Assembly (NCBI GenBank): GCA_039976075.1
Contig: JBDWFY010000018.1
Span: forward strand, 1 to 64,000
DNA: 64,000 nucleotides
Reading direction: 5' to 3'
Source of the DNA: JBDWFY01 sp039976075
GTDB taxonomy: Bacteria; Pseudomonadota; Alphaproteobacteria; Rhizobiales; Stappiaceae
In this document: positions 54,568 through 63,521 of the stretch, one piece after another
Numbering within the stretch: position 1 is the first letter of the stretch
How the letters are laid out: every line of letters starts with the position of its first letter
Notes under the pieces: generated by a model
Seen by the model: the letters and a program-made list of their open reading frames with translations, nothing else
Told to the model about the DNA's origin: nothing
Database searches by the model: none
Translations under genes and position numbers: made by a program

Positions 54568-55785
54568 TGAATAGCCCCGAGTTTTCTAGACGCCGTCGGT
54601 TCTCGTTTTTTGCTGCTGTTCGAACACGACGGGCGACAGCATCCCGTTCCTCACATGCTTGCGCTTCGAGTTGTAGAATATTTCGATGTATTCGAACACA
54701 TCTCGCCTTGCCTCAGCTCGGGTTTTGTAGGTCCTTCGCCGAATCCGCTCACGCTTAAGCAGGTTTAAGAAGCTCTCGGCGACGGCATTGTCGTGGCAGT
54801 TTCCACGCCGGCTCATGGAATGCTCCAGATCGTGGTGATTCAGAAATGATGTCTAATCCATACTGGTGAACTGGGAGCCTCAGTCAGAGTGGACTAGCAC
54901 AATGTCCTTCGACTTCCTGCGCCACACCGCCATTAGCAATGCCAGCAGCACAACATCTGTTGTTTGGCGGTTCTGCATCGACCAGCCAACGACACGGCGG
55001 GAGTAAAGATCGATCACTACAGTCAGATAGACAATACCTTCATGTGTCCGGATGTAGGTGATGTCCATGACCCTATCGGGTACAACCACATCGAACTGCC
55101 TGTCCAATGTATTGTCGACATTCACAGACAGTTTGCCACCACAACTGCTCGGCCGGCGCTTGTAGCCAATCTGGGCTTTGATCCCAACCAATCGGGCCAG
55201 GCGTGCAACGAGGTTGGGTCCACACGTCTCACCCTGATCCAGCAACTCATTGTGAAGCTTCCGATACCCATAGACCTTGTTGCTGTCTTTCCATGCTTTC
55301 GCGATGAGTTCAATCTGGCGAGCATCTTCCCGAGAACGGTTGCTCAGCGGCTTCGTGAGCCAGGCATAGAAACCACTGGGATGGATGCGCAGGCAACGAC
55401 ACATTGCCTGCACCGAGAACAGCGGGCGATGTTCGGAGACGAATGCGTACCTCACTTTGCGTCCCTGGCGAAGTATGCGGTGGCCTTTTTTTAGAATGTC
55501 ACGTTCCTCAGTGACCGGGATCAGTTCGCACTTGAATCGCCGGATCTCAGCGACCTGATTATCGTTGCCAGAACCCGTAGCCGTTGAGAACTTCTTTCTC
55601 CACGCGTAGAGCGAAAGCTGGCTCGCACCCAGGCGCTTCGCAACCTCAGCAACTGGATAGCCCCGCTTGGTAATCCGATGTACCGCGTCTCGTTTGAATT
55701 CGTCACTGAAATTGGCTTTGCTCATGATGGCCTCCTAGCCTCAAAATTAAGAAAGAAGACGTCCACGAATCTAGGGGGCTATTCA
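54568..55785 (-). mobile_element. Decayed IS3-family insertion sequence
   Basis: The 1218-base element has imperfect terminal inverted repeats: both ends begin TGAATAGCCCC (54568-54578 and, reversed, 55775-55785), and the next 15 bases agree partly. It holds one broken transposase gene. The three bases at either edge (ctt and ctc) differ, so no clean target duplication remains. It sits between FkbM and acyltransferase genes of the polysaccharide island. Confidence 0.88.
54586..55725 (-). pseudogene. IS3-family transposase (OrfA-OrfB) with in-frame stops
   Basis: Read leftward in one frame, it starts as an OrfA helix-turn-helix (FSDEFKRDAVHRITKRGYPVAEVAKRLGAS), runs into an integrase-type OrfB (VYGYRKLHNELLDQGE, MDITYIRTHEGIVYLTVVIDLYSRRVVGWS), and ends with RGNCHDNAVAESFLNLLKRERI. 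Two in-frame stops lie at about 54880-54882 and 54856, where the intact family has Gln and Trp (HSDQGSQF and MDW). A small deletion seems to have removed residues before MDITYIRT. The DDE motif survives only in parts, so it is inactive. Confidence 0.88.
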
Positions 55786-56499
55786 CTCGTCTGCTTAGAT
55801 TCAGTTCACGAGCTAGCCTCAATGCCGCCAAAATTTGCAACGACAGCCGGTTCAGAACAATTGGCGTGTATCGCTCTCGATGCCAGGCAACTGTTCTGGA
55901 ATTCAGTAATGGGAAAAGCCTAGCGACTCTTCTCAATAATGATACATTGAGGCATAATTTCTTGCGGTCACATGCTCAGCTATGGCATATGCTTTCCAAT
56001 AAAATATCTGAGGCATCAAAACAGTGAGCATAAAAAGGCTATTGGTCACCCTTGTCGTACACATTTCTGGACGAGATCAAACCAATTGGCAATACAAGTC
56101 ATTCGGGTCGTGATTTTCGAGCTGAAATTTTTGCTCCGAAGACTATTATTATCGCTTCGCTCTGCGAATTATAATAATATAAATCATATTATGCGTGCCG
56201 GATTTCTTGTAATTCTCGACTTTTTTACTGAATGACTACTCTTCGCTCAAAAAATACTACCATGTGCACTTGACAGGGCTGGAAAGACCGGCAAACGAAG
56301 GTCCAAAACTTGTTGCACCGCCACTCTGCGATCCTATCCGGCAAACCGAATGAAATTATGCTGACGAGAGATTGAGCGGCTGGCGAAACATATCGCAAAA
56401 GGGGCAAGCAAATCCTAGGACAAGGCTGCTGTCTCGCCCCGGAAGCGGATCGAATGCGCCGGTGAAGGCGGCTGGTTGGTTTCAGACAAATAAGCGAGG
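55786..56499. other. AT-rich gap between IS remnant and acyltransferase
   Basis: About 710 bases with no recognisable gene. From 55930 on the sequence becomes strikingly AT-rich (ataataataat-like runs near 56140-56180). Short open frames on both strands lack family features. It may be degraded DNA left by island rearrangement. Confidence 0.45.
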
Positions 56500-58449
56500 T
56501 TATTCCTTCGCAGCAGCCGCGCCATTGACCAACTGATAGAGGTTGGATTTCTTTCCTACATAGTTCGCGCCTTCGTAAGAAAGGTGATGGCCATCGTTAT
56601 AGAGAAGTGTACCTTCCGGCATCATTTCACACTTGGTTTTGGAACAAAGCAGATCGGGTAAATACAGCGATTGCACATCCGTACTCGCCAACTCGAATAT
56701 TCCAATTCGGTCTGCGGCAGATTCCAGAATATCTTTGTTCTTCATGTCGCAATGTGTATTCTTCCTGCCGAAAAGCAATATTCTGTAATAACAATATCCA
56801 ACATTTGTACCGTTCGTGGGCGTGAATGAATACAAAAACGGTTCCATATCACGCGAGCGTATCCAATCGATTAGCCCGGTCAGCCTCGTTGCTATCATTT
56901 GAGAGTCCGACAGAGCCATGGAGCCTTCGCCTGTCATCACTTTTTGTCTACCTTTGAAGTCCAGCAAAGCGGAGGCGAGAACCACGTGTTTTACCGTCTC
57001 ACTTTTCTCTAGCCAGTCCATGACACTATCGTTGAAAGCAATACAGTTTCTTGCCCAGTCAACGCCTCTTCTTGCGCTCGCAATATTAAGTAGTGCCGGG
57101 CATCCGCTCCCTGAAAACTGAATGATTTCTGCATCCGGATTTGCAGCCAAGACGGAGCCGGCAGCATGGCGAGCGTGTGAGTCACCCCAGACTGCAATCG
57201 TCGGCTTCGAAGATGTCCTGCAATAATCGGCGCCGCCAGGGAACCGACCGCAGTCCGCTGTCACCCCTAGATTTCGCCTAAGCCGCGTATCCAGGTCGGT
57301 TACGGCATTTGATCGAAATGGTAAGGCCTGTTTTCCGTAGATGACCGTCAGGCGAGATGAAGCTACAAAGGCCACGCAGACCATCACAGAAATCGCAATG
57401 AGCTGGGGACTGCCTTTCGCCATCCGCCGCTGGCGTACCGGTGTCTCAACAAAGATGTAAGTGAGTGTGGCAAGCAAAATACACAGTAGAATCAGAGCTG
57501 CATACCCCACTTCCGAAAGGTTCTCCGAGCCAAATACGAACCCGGAAAAAACGAAAACCGGTTGGTGCCACAAATAAAGACTATAGCTGATAAGTCCTAT
57601 AAACACCAAAAGTTTGGTTGATAGCAGTTTCCCAACGAATGTCCTTCCATCAGCCATTGCCAACACCAAAACAGTACCAGAAACTGGTATTAGAGCCCAA
57701 AGGCTTGGATAAGCAAATTCGGGTGTCAACAACACGAGGGAAACACCTATGGCGGCGATGCCGGACAATGCTGCAATTTCGCGCCAGATGCCGGATACGC
57801 GATCCAAGAATGCGGTGCTCAAGGTTGCAAGGAGGCAACCGGCCGACAGTTCCCACGCCCTGGTAAAGGGCAAAAAATAATTTGCTCTTTCGTCTACGAC
57901 AGACAAATACTCAGACAAAAAAATACTACCTAAGAATACCAATACCAATCCTACGATGAACAATTTTCTCGAAAAAGCCCTCAAAACAACCAGAAAAATC
58001 GGATAAACAATATAAAATTGCTCCTCGATTCCTAGACTCCAAGTATGCAAGAGCGGCCGGAACGAATCGCTCAGGTCGAAATACCCACCTTGATTCATAA
58101 AGTGAAAATTTGAGAAGAAAAAAACAACGGTAGTTATTGTTCGAGCGAAATCTCGAAGCCGTTCCACCGGCAAAAGCGCATAGGAAAACAGAAAACAAAA
58201 AAACAAAACGACAAACAGGGCCGGCAGCAGTCTGCGCATGCGCTTCACGTAAAAATCCAGGAAGGAAAAGGTCCCGGACTCATAGTCCCGAAGCACAATG
58301 CTTGTTATCAGATAACCGCTTATTACAAAAAATATGTCGACTCCGACAAAGCCTCCTGCAAATGCTTCAAACTTGGCGTGTGAGAGCAAAACAGAACAAA
58401 CAGCTATTGCTCTAAGGCCGTTGATTTCAGGTCGGTAAGCTATAGTCAT
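56500..58449 (-). CDS. OafA/YrhL-type O-acyltransferase with SGNH domain
   Basis: A 649-residue protein. The N-terminal acyltransferase-3 domain has about ten membrane helices and the signature YRPEINGLRAIAV with R and the later GVDIFFVISGYLI, RMRRLLPALF and LLHTWSLGIEEQFYIVYP. The C-terminal SGNH domain is periplasmic, with GDSHARH (catalytic Ser) and DGHHLSYEGANYV (Asp, His). Such proteins acetylate surface polysaccharides such as O-antigen. I choose ATG 58449 (MTIAYRPEINGLRAI) after GGA; the frame runs on upstream. Confidence 0.92.
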   Translation of the reverse strand: MTIAYRPEINGLRAIAVCSVLLSHAKFEAFAGGFVGVDIFFVISGYLITSIVLRDYESGTFSFLDFYVKRMRRLLPALFVVLFFCFLFSYALLPVERLRDFARTITTVVFFFSNFHFMNQGGYFDLSDSFRPLLHTWSLGIEEQFYIVYPIFLVVLRAFSRKLFIVGLVLVFLGSIFLSEYLSVVDERANYFLPFTRAWELSAGCLLATLSTAFLDRVSGIWREIAALSGIAAIGVSLVLLTPEFAYPSLWALIPVSGTVLVLAMADGRTFVGKLLSTKLLVFIGLISYSLYLWHQPVFVFSGFVFGSENLSEVGYAALILLCILLATLTYIFVETPVRQRRMAKGSPQLIAISVMVCVAFVASSRLTVIYGKQALPFRSNAVTDLDTRLRRNLGVTADCGRFPGGADYCRTSSKPTIAVWGDSHARHAAGSVLAANPDAEIIQFSGSGCPALLNIASARRGVDWARNCIAFNDSVMDWLEKSETVKHVVLASALLDFKGRQKVMTGEGSMALSDSQMIATRLTGLIDWIRSRDMEPFLYSFTPTNGTNVGYCYYRILLFGRKNTHCDMKNKDILESAADRIGIFELASTDVQSLYLPDLLCSKTKCEMMPEGTLLYNDGHHLSYEGANYVGKKSNLYQLVNGAAAAKE

Positions 58450-59015
58450 TTTTCCAGTAATACTATTATGTATGCCAATTTTTCTTCTTTTTAACTTAAA
58501 ACAGTATCCAACGCTTGTTGCGTCGCGAGTATTGCGACGGAATAGCATCAAAACTGCCAACTCATACACAAAGTTAAGACGCGCCAGCGCCAACGAACGA
58601 ATCTTCACCTGTTGCTTCGCACCAAAACCCCCAATGCGTGTTCTGATCGCAGTACGAGATTTAGCTTTTCAGGAGACCAAAAGTCGAGACCAATCCTGCA
58701 ACTTATTGTTCAGCAACCAGATACGGCCTGCAAATCCAATGCTTCATATTGACAATGCCACAAAATTCTTGCAACGCATTGCCTCTAACAGACAACAAGA
58801 AAATGGCGAAGAATTCAATCTGGAAACTAATTCATCGCTCAGTTCTTCCAGGCTATGCCCTGTTTAACTATAGATCCGAATGCGCGTCATGCTAGACAAC
58901 CGTATTCATTGTCTTTAAATCGCGTAAACTTTCCGGGAAAAATCGTCCGGTGCTGCTAATTCGCATGACGAAACATCGTATCAGATCGCAGGAAAGAACT
59001 GGGGCCGCGCTAGAA
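58450..59015. other. Intergenic region, acyltransferase to dehydratase
   Basis: About 565 bases between divergent genes, without a supported gene. It should hold the promoters of both. The forward gene's start is preceded by ctgggg 14 bases upstream. Confidence 0.4.
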
Positions 59016-60032
59016 ATGCTAAAAGAACCCTTTTTGTTCAAAGATAAAAACATCCTACTAACCGGCGGGACGGGCTCCTTTGGCCATGCTTTCGTTCGCA
59101 TGACGCTCGAACGATATCAACCAAGCAAGATCATCATTTTATCGCGGGATGAAATGAAACAGTGGGAAATGGCCAAACTGTTTCAGACAGATGAAAGGGT
59201 GCGCTTCTTCATTGGCGACGTCCGGGACCGGGAAAGGCTTTATCGCGCCATGAACGACGTCCACTACGTGGTTCACGCGGCCGCCAGCAAGATCGTGCCG
59301 ACAGCGGAATACAATCCCTTCGAGTGCGTGAAGACAAATATCAATGGTGCCATGAATGTCATCGACGCGGCGATCGACAATGGCGTTGAGCGTGTTGTGG
59401 CGCTATCGACGGACAAGGCCTCCAGTCCGGTCAACTTGTACGGAGCGACCAAGCTCGCGTCCGACAAGCTGTTCGTCGCCGGAAATTCCTATGCAGGTGG
59501 CGACGGCACAAGATTATCCGTCGTGCGGTACGGCAATGTCATGGGATCACGCGGATCGGTGATCCCATTTTTCATGTCGATTAAGAACGAGGGTGTCTTG
59601 CCGATTACCGACCCGCGCATGACTCGTTTCATGATTACACTCGACCAGGGTGTGGAACTTGTATGGCATGCCTTCGAAGATATGGTTGGCGGCGAAATCT
59701 ATGTGAAGAAAATCCCCTCAATGAAGGTTACTGATATTGCGAGAGTGATCGCGCCGGACGCCAAGACAAAAATCGTCGGCATACGCCCCGGCGAAAAACT
59801 GAACGAGCAGATGGTCGGTGTCGAAGACGCCCTGCACACCTATGAATACGATTACCACTACAAGATCCTGCCCAGCATTCACAACTGGGACACCACGACC
59901 GAACGCATCAAGGACGGCCGGAAGGTCGCAGACAATTTCGTCTATTCCAGCGATAACAACCCCGACTGGATGTCGATACATGAACTGGCAGATTGGATAG
60001 AAAAGAACCAAAAAAAAATTGGATTAATTTGA
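59016..60032 (+). CDS. pseB: UDP-GlcNAc 4,6-dehydratase (PseB/CapD-like)
   Basis: A 338-residue short-chain dehydrogenase. The NAD motif GGTGSFGHAFV is near residue 18, the DVRDRERL segment follows, and the catalytic region STDKASSPVNLYGATKLASDKL holds the Lys/Tyr-x-x-x-Lys pattern. The enzyme makes UDP-2-acetamido-2,6-dideoxy-hexos-4-ulose, the first step toward pseudaminic acid or other deoxy-amino sugars. The start may be ATG 59016, giving the usual LKEPFLFKDKNILLTGG beginning. It heads the nonulosonic acid genes but no aminotransferase follows it. Confidence 0.9.
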   Translation: MLKEPFLFKDKNILLTGGTGSFGHAFVRMTLERYQPSKIIILSRDEMKQWEMAKLFQTDERVRFFIGDVRDRERLYRAMNDVHYVVHAAASKIVPTAEYNPFECVKTNINGAMNVIDAAIDNGVERVVALSTDKASSPVNLYGATKLASDKLFVAGNSYAGGDGTRLSVVRYGNVMGSRGSVIPFFMSIKNEGVLPITDPRMTRFMITLDQGVELVWHAFEDMVGGEIYVKKIPSMKVTDIARVIAPDAKTKIVGIRPGEKLNEQMVGVEDALHTYEYDYHYKILPSIHNWDTTTERIKDGRKVADNFVYSSDNNPDWMSIHELADWIEKNQKKIGLI

Positions 60033-60312
60033 CTACAATTTCGGCGCAAAAACATTTCGTTAGCAATCACTTTTCTGCAGAGTGTTTTGTGGTTTTCATT
60101 TCGAAACTTTACTCACATGACTCGAATTTTTTCTATGTAGACAGTCAGGGGAAGAATGACTAGGCGGGTTTCTCAAAAGGAATAATTGCCGTATTGCAAG
60201 CCATCTGAGTTAACTTGGTGTGAAACGTCAGTATCGGTGATGGAACGTGCTGGTCGCACCTTCCTAACCGATGTATCATTGAAAACAGTTAAAACTATAG
60301 TTCGGGGAAGAC
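60033..60312. other. AT-rich gap between dehydratase and methylase genes
   Basis: 280 bases without a gene, AT-rich, where the aminotransferase gene pseC stands in many pseudaminic acid clusters. I see no pseC remnant. Confidence 0.4.
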
Positions 60313-60930
60313 ATGACGTTCAAAACAGAACACGAGGCATTTTGGGCAGGAGAATTTGGCAACGACTATATTGAACGAAATCGTGGTGATCAATTGCTCG
60401 CAAGAAAAACTTGCTTTTTTGGTCGTGCGTTGCGGGGCGCACAGGGCGTGCAATCTGTCTGCGAATTCGGCTGCAATATTGGCCTCAACCTAAGAGCGCT
60501 GGCTGCAATTGGCGATTTTGATTTGACTGGGCTTGAGATAAACTCGCAGGCGGCATCAACAGCCCGATCATCCGGTATCGCTGAGATTCATGAATGCTCG
60601 ATACTTGACGACTTGGATGGGATTGAGGCGTGTGACCTCACTTTTACCATGGGTGTTCTAATTCATATTAGTCCGGAACATCTTACAACCGTCTACGATA
60701 ATCTTGTTCGATTATCGAAGCGCTATGTATTGGTGGCCGAATACTACAACCCAACCCCCATGACCATTACATATCGCGGCCACCAAAATCGGCTGTTCAA
60801 ACGCGATTTTGCCGGGGAGTTAACTGATCGTCATGAAATGGAACTCGTCGATTACGGTTTCGTTTATCATCGAGATAACCATGCGGCAATGGATGACTTT
60901 TCTTGGTTTCTCATGCGGAAACCGACCTGA
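60313..60930 (+). CDS. Nonulosonate-cluster SAM methyltransferase
   Basis: A 205-residue methyltransferase matching the family called pseudaminic acid biosynthesis-associated methylase: TEHEAFWAGEFGNDYIERN at the start, SAM motif VCEFGCNIGLNLRAL, then MGVLIHISPEHL and VAEYYNPTPM. Relatives sit in nonulosonic acid gene clusters; their acceptor is not established. The stop overlaps the start of the next gene by one base (TGATG). Confidence 0.85.
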   Translation: MTFKTEHEAFWAGEFGNDYIERNRGDQLLARKTCFFGRALRGAQGVQSVCEFGCNIGLNLRALAAIGDFDLTGLEINSQAASTARSSGIAEIHECSILDDLDGIEACDLTFTMGVLIHISPEHLTTVYDNLVRLSKRYVLVAEYYNPTPMTITYRGHQNRLFKRDFAGELTDRHEMELVDYGFVYHRDNHAAMDDFSWFLMRKPT

Positions 60931-61784
60931 TGTCAAAACTTCTTTTGCTCGGCGCTACTGGCCTCGCCGGACAGGCCTTCTGTGAAGCCACCAAGCAGCG
61001 CGGTTTCACAATCTGTACCGTTGCCCGGAGGTCCGCTGATGTTTTGTGTGATATCACCGAGCCAAATGCACTCGAGGAGTTGTTAACAAAAGAAGCTCCT
61101 GACGTATTGGTAAACGCTGCTGGTATGGTCAACTTGGCCGCTTGTGAAGTTGACCCCGGCTTAGCCTGGCTTATCAATGCGCGGCCAGCGGGCATACTTG
61201 CAAAATGGTCACAAAAAACAGGTCGTCCGTTCATCCAGATCTCAACCGATCATTTTTTTTCTGGCGACGTCAACCGAGCTCACAACGAAGAAGCTGCAGT
61301 TACGTTAATCAATGAATATGCACGTGGGAAATATGCAGGTGAGGCGCTGGCGCTGACTGCGCCTCAAGCACTCGTCCTCCGCACTAGCATAGTGGGTATC
61401 CGTGGATGGGATGAGCCCAGTTTTGCCGAATGGGCTATAGCTGCAGTCAATGAGAACCGAGACATGACGTTGTTCGCGGATACTTGGACTTCCAGCATTG
61501 ACACGTCAACATTCGCTCACGCTGCCCTTGAACTAATGTTTGACAAGAATGTTCGCGGCCTTCTCAACCTCGCGGCAGGTGAGGTTTATTCAAAAGAAGC
61601 GTTCATAAGAGAGATCAGCAAGCAAATGGGAAAGCAATTGACGCGGGCACAATCGGGCAGTATTCACGTTAACTTGCCTGGCAGGGCTGAAAGTCTCGGT
61701 CTCGATGTCACCCGGGCCGAAACGCGCTTGGGTCGTAAGCTACCAGGCATAAGGGAAGTGGTAGCGTCAATTTTGCAAGAATAA
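60930..61784 (+). CDS. RmlD-like sugar nucleotide reductase
   Basis: A 284-residue SDR enzyme. The NAD(P) motif GATGLAGQAFCEA is at residue 7, and VNAAGMVNLAACEVDPGLAW is the RmlD-like segment. The reductase Y-x-x-x-K appears as NEYARGKYAGE. RmlD reduces dTDP-4-keto sugars. Here, coupled to a methylase and a NeuB-like gene, it probably reduces a keto group on the nonulosonate pathway's sugar, but the substrate is a guess. Confidence 0.8.
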   Translation: MSKLLLLGATGLAGQAFCEATKQRGFTICTVARRSADVLCDITEPNALEELLTKEAPDVLVNAAGMVNLAACEVDPGLAWLINARPAGILAKWSQKTGRPFIQISTDHFFSGDVNRAHNEEAAVTLINEYARGKYAGEALALTAPQALVLRTSIVGIRGWDEPSFAEWAIAAVNENRDMTLFADTWTSSIDTSTFAHAALELMFDKNVRGLLNLAAGEVYSKEAFIREISKQMGKQLTRAQSGSIHVNLPGRAESLGLDVTRAETRLGRKLPGIREVVASILQE

Positions 61785-61797
61785 AATAGGTACGGCA

Positions 61798-62874
61798 TTG
61801 AATTACGACAGCTTTTTGAAGATCGACGGTCGAACTGTATCGATCCAAGATCCTAGCTATTTTATTGCGGATATAGCTGCGAACCATGATGGTGATTTGG
61901 AACGGGCAAAAGATCTAATCTGGAGAGCCAAAGAAGCGGGTGCGAACTGTGCAAAGTTCCAGCATTTTCTGGCCGATAAGATTGTCAGTGCAGTCGGTTT
62001 TTCAGGACCTGCCGGACGCATGTCACACCAGGTAGGCTGGAAGGGATCGGTGGTAGAGGTCTATGATCAATACCATACACGCCGCGAGTGGACCGCAAGC
62101 CTCGTTGAGACTTGCGAACAAGCCGATATCCATTTCATGACCACGCCTTACGATTTTGACGCGATTGATGCGTTCGCGGACATTATTCCTGCCTACAAAA
62201 TCGGCTCAGGCGATATCACATTCCATGCTGCCTTGGAACGGATCGCAAAGATTGGCAATCCTGTTATTTTGGCTACCGGCGCCTCCACAATGGAGGAAAC
62301 GATAGAAGCTGCGGAACTAATCCTGTCTCATAATCGACAACTTTGCCTTTTGCAGTGCAATACCAACTACACCGGCAATCTGGAAAATTTCGCTTCCGTA
62401 AATCTCAATGTGTTGCGCACTTTCGCAATTCGCTGGCCAAATTTAGTTTTGGGTCTGTCGGACCATACTCCAGGGCATTCCGCAGTGCTCGGGGCGATAG
62501 CGCTCGGGGCTCGTGTCATTGAGAAACACTTTACGGACGACAATTCCCGTGTGGGTCCAGATCATGCCTTTGCGCTCAATCCAACCACATGGCGCGCCAT
62601 GGTAGATGCTGCACGTGAGTTGGAGTTAGCGTTGGGCGACGGCGCAAAGCGTGTGGAAACGAACGAGATGGAAACTGTGGTTATTCAAAGGCGGGCTCTT
62701 AGGGTTATCGATGACATACCAGCAGGCGCTGTAATAACCGAGGGACATTTGGAGGCACTCCGACCTTGTCCGCATGACGCTTGTCCGCCGAACCGCATGA
62801 ACAAGGTGGTTGGCCGTGTGTTGGCTAATGGTAAGAAGAGGGGCGAAGCATTGTTGTGGACCGACATTTGTTAG
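61798..62874 (+). CDS. Sialic/pseudaminic acid synthase (NeuB/PseI family)
   Basis: A 358-residue synthase that condenses an N-acyl hexosamine with phosphoenolpyruvate. The TIM barrel has IADIAANHDGDLERAKDLIWRAKEAGANCAKFQHF, YKIGSGDITFHAALERIA, LLQCNTNYTGN, and DHTPGHSAVLGAIALGARVIEKHFTDD. The C-terminal SAF domain (RRALRVIDDIPAGAVITEGHLEAL) is present. Which nonulosonate it makes cannot be told from sequence. The start is TTG at 61798, weakly supported. Confidence 0.9.
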   Translation: MNYDSFLKIDGRTVSIQDPSYFIADIAANHDGDLERAKDLIWRAKEAGANCAKFQHFLADKIVSAVGFSGPAGRMSHQVGWKGSVVEVYDQYHTRREWTASLVETCEQADIHFMTTPYDFDAIDAFADIIPAYKIGSGDITFHAALERIAKIGNPVILATGASTMEETIEAAELILSHNRQLCLLQCNTNYTGNLENFASVNLNVLRTFAIRWPNLVLGLSDHTPGHSAVLGAIALGARVIEKHFTDDNSRVGPDHAFALNPTTWRAMVDAARELELALGDGAKRVETNEMETVVIQRRALRVIDDIPAGAVITEGHLEALRPCPHDACPPNRMNKVVGRVLANGKKRGEALLWTDIC

Positions 62875-63521
62875 TTGTCGTCATTCCTGCCTATCGCGAG
62901 AGTGCAACTATCGCCAAGGTAGTTACTGGTGTTTCAAGCTCAGCGCCAGTCATCGTGGTCGACGATAATTCGGGTGATGCGACCGGCGATCTTGCATCCG
63001 AAGCTGGTGCGGAAGTCGTTCGGAATGTATATAACCTTGGCTATGAGGGCGCGCTGAATGTTGGCTTCGAGGCCGCCGCTGCGCGTGGAGCGACCTCAAT
63101 ATTAACTATGGATGCCGATGGTGAGCACGGACCTGAGTATGTGGAGAGCTTCCGTCGTCTGCTGATAGACGATAACGTGCCGCTTGTTCTTGGGATTCGA
63201 CCCAGGCGGCCGCGGTTGGCAGAAGTTATTGTCGGCTCATACGTTCATATGCGGTTCGGCCTCTCTGACATTTTTTGCGGAATGAAAGGTTATCAAACAT
63301 ACCTTTGGCGTCAGCATGGGTGTTTTGACAGCCGCCGGGCAGTTGGGACTGAACTAGCGCTCGCAGCAATAAGAGGTGGCGTTGGTTTTAGACAGGTGCT
63401 GGTCAGTGGTAGATCCCGTACCGGCGAACCGCGATTCGACACCAGATTTTCCGCCAATTTACGAATTGCTCAAGCGGTTGCTCGGGGTCTTTCAGCTCCT
63501 GTGTTGAGACCTGCCGAATGA
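62856..63521 (+). CDS. Small glycosyltransferase family 2 enzyme
   Basis: A 221-residue GT2 protein: VVVIPAYRESATIAKVV, VVDDNSGDATGDLA and ILTMDADGEHGPEYVE, the DxD-like motif, are present. The acceptor half is short, and there is no membrane anchor. It overlaps the NeuB-like gene by 19 bases and starts with GTG. Placement between a nonulosonate synthase and a cytidylyltransferase is unusual; it may transfer a sugar of the same glycan. Confidence 0.85.
   Translation: MDRHLLVVVIPAYRESATIAKVVTGVSSSAPVIVVDDNSGDATGDLASEAGAEVVRNVYNLGYEGALNVGFEAAAARGATSILTMDADGEHGPEYVESFRRLLIDDNVPLVLGIRPRRPRLAEVIVGSYVHMRFGLSDIFCGMKGYQTYLWRQHGCFDSRRAVGTELALAAIRGGVGFRQVLVSGRSRTGEPRFDTRFSANLRIAQAVARGLSAPVLRPAE

Noticed and set aside
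55703..55936. 77-codon leftward frame overlapping the right end of the IS element
   Set aside because: It crosses the IS boundary and the start of the transposase, so it is a chance frame.
60033..60312. Search for a pseC remnant between pseB and the methylase gene
   Set aside because: No aminotransferase motif is seen in any frame.
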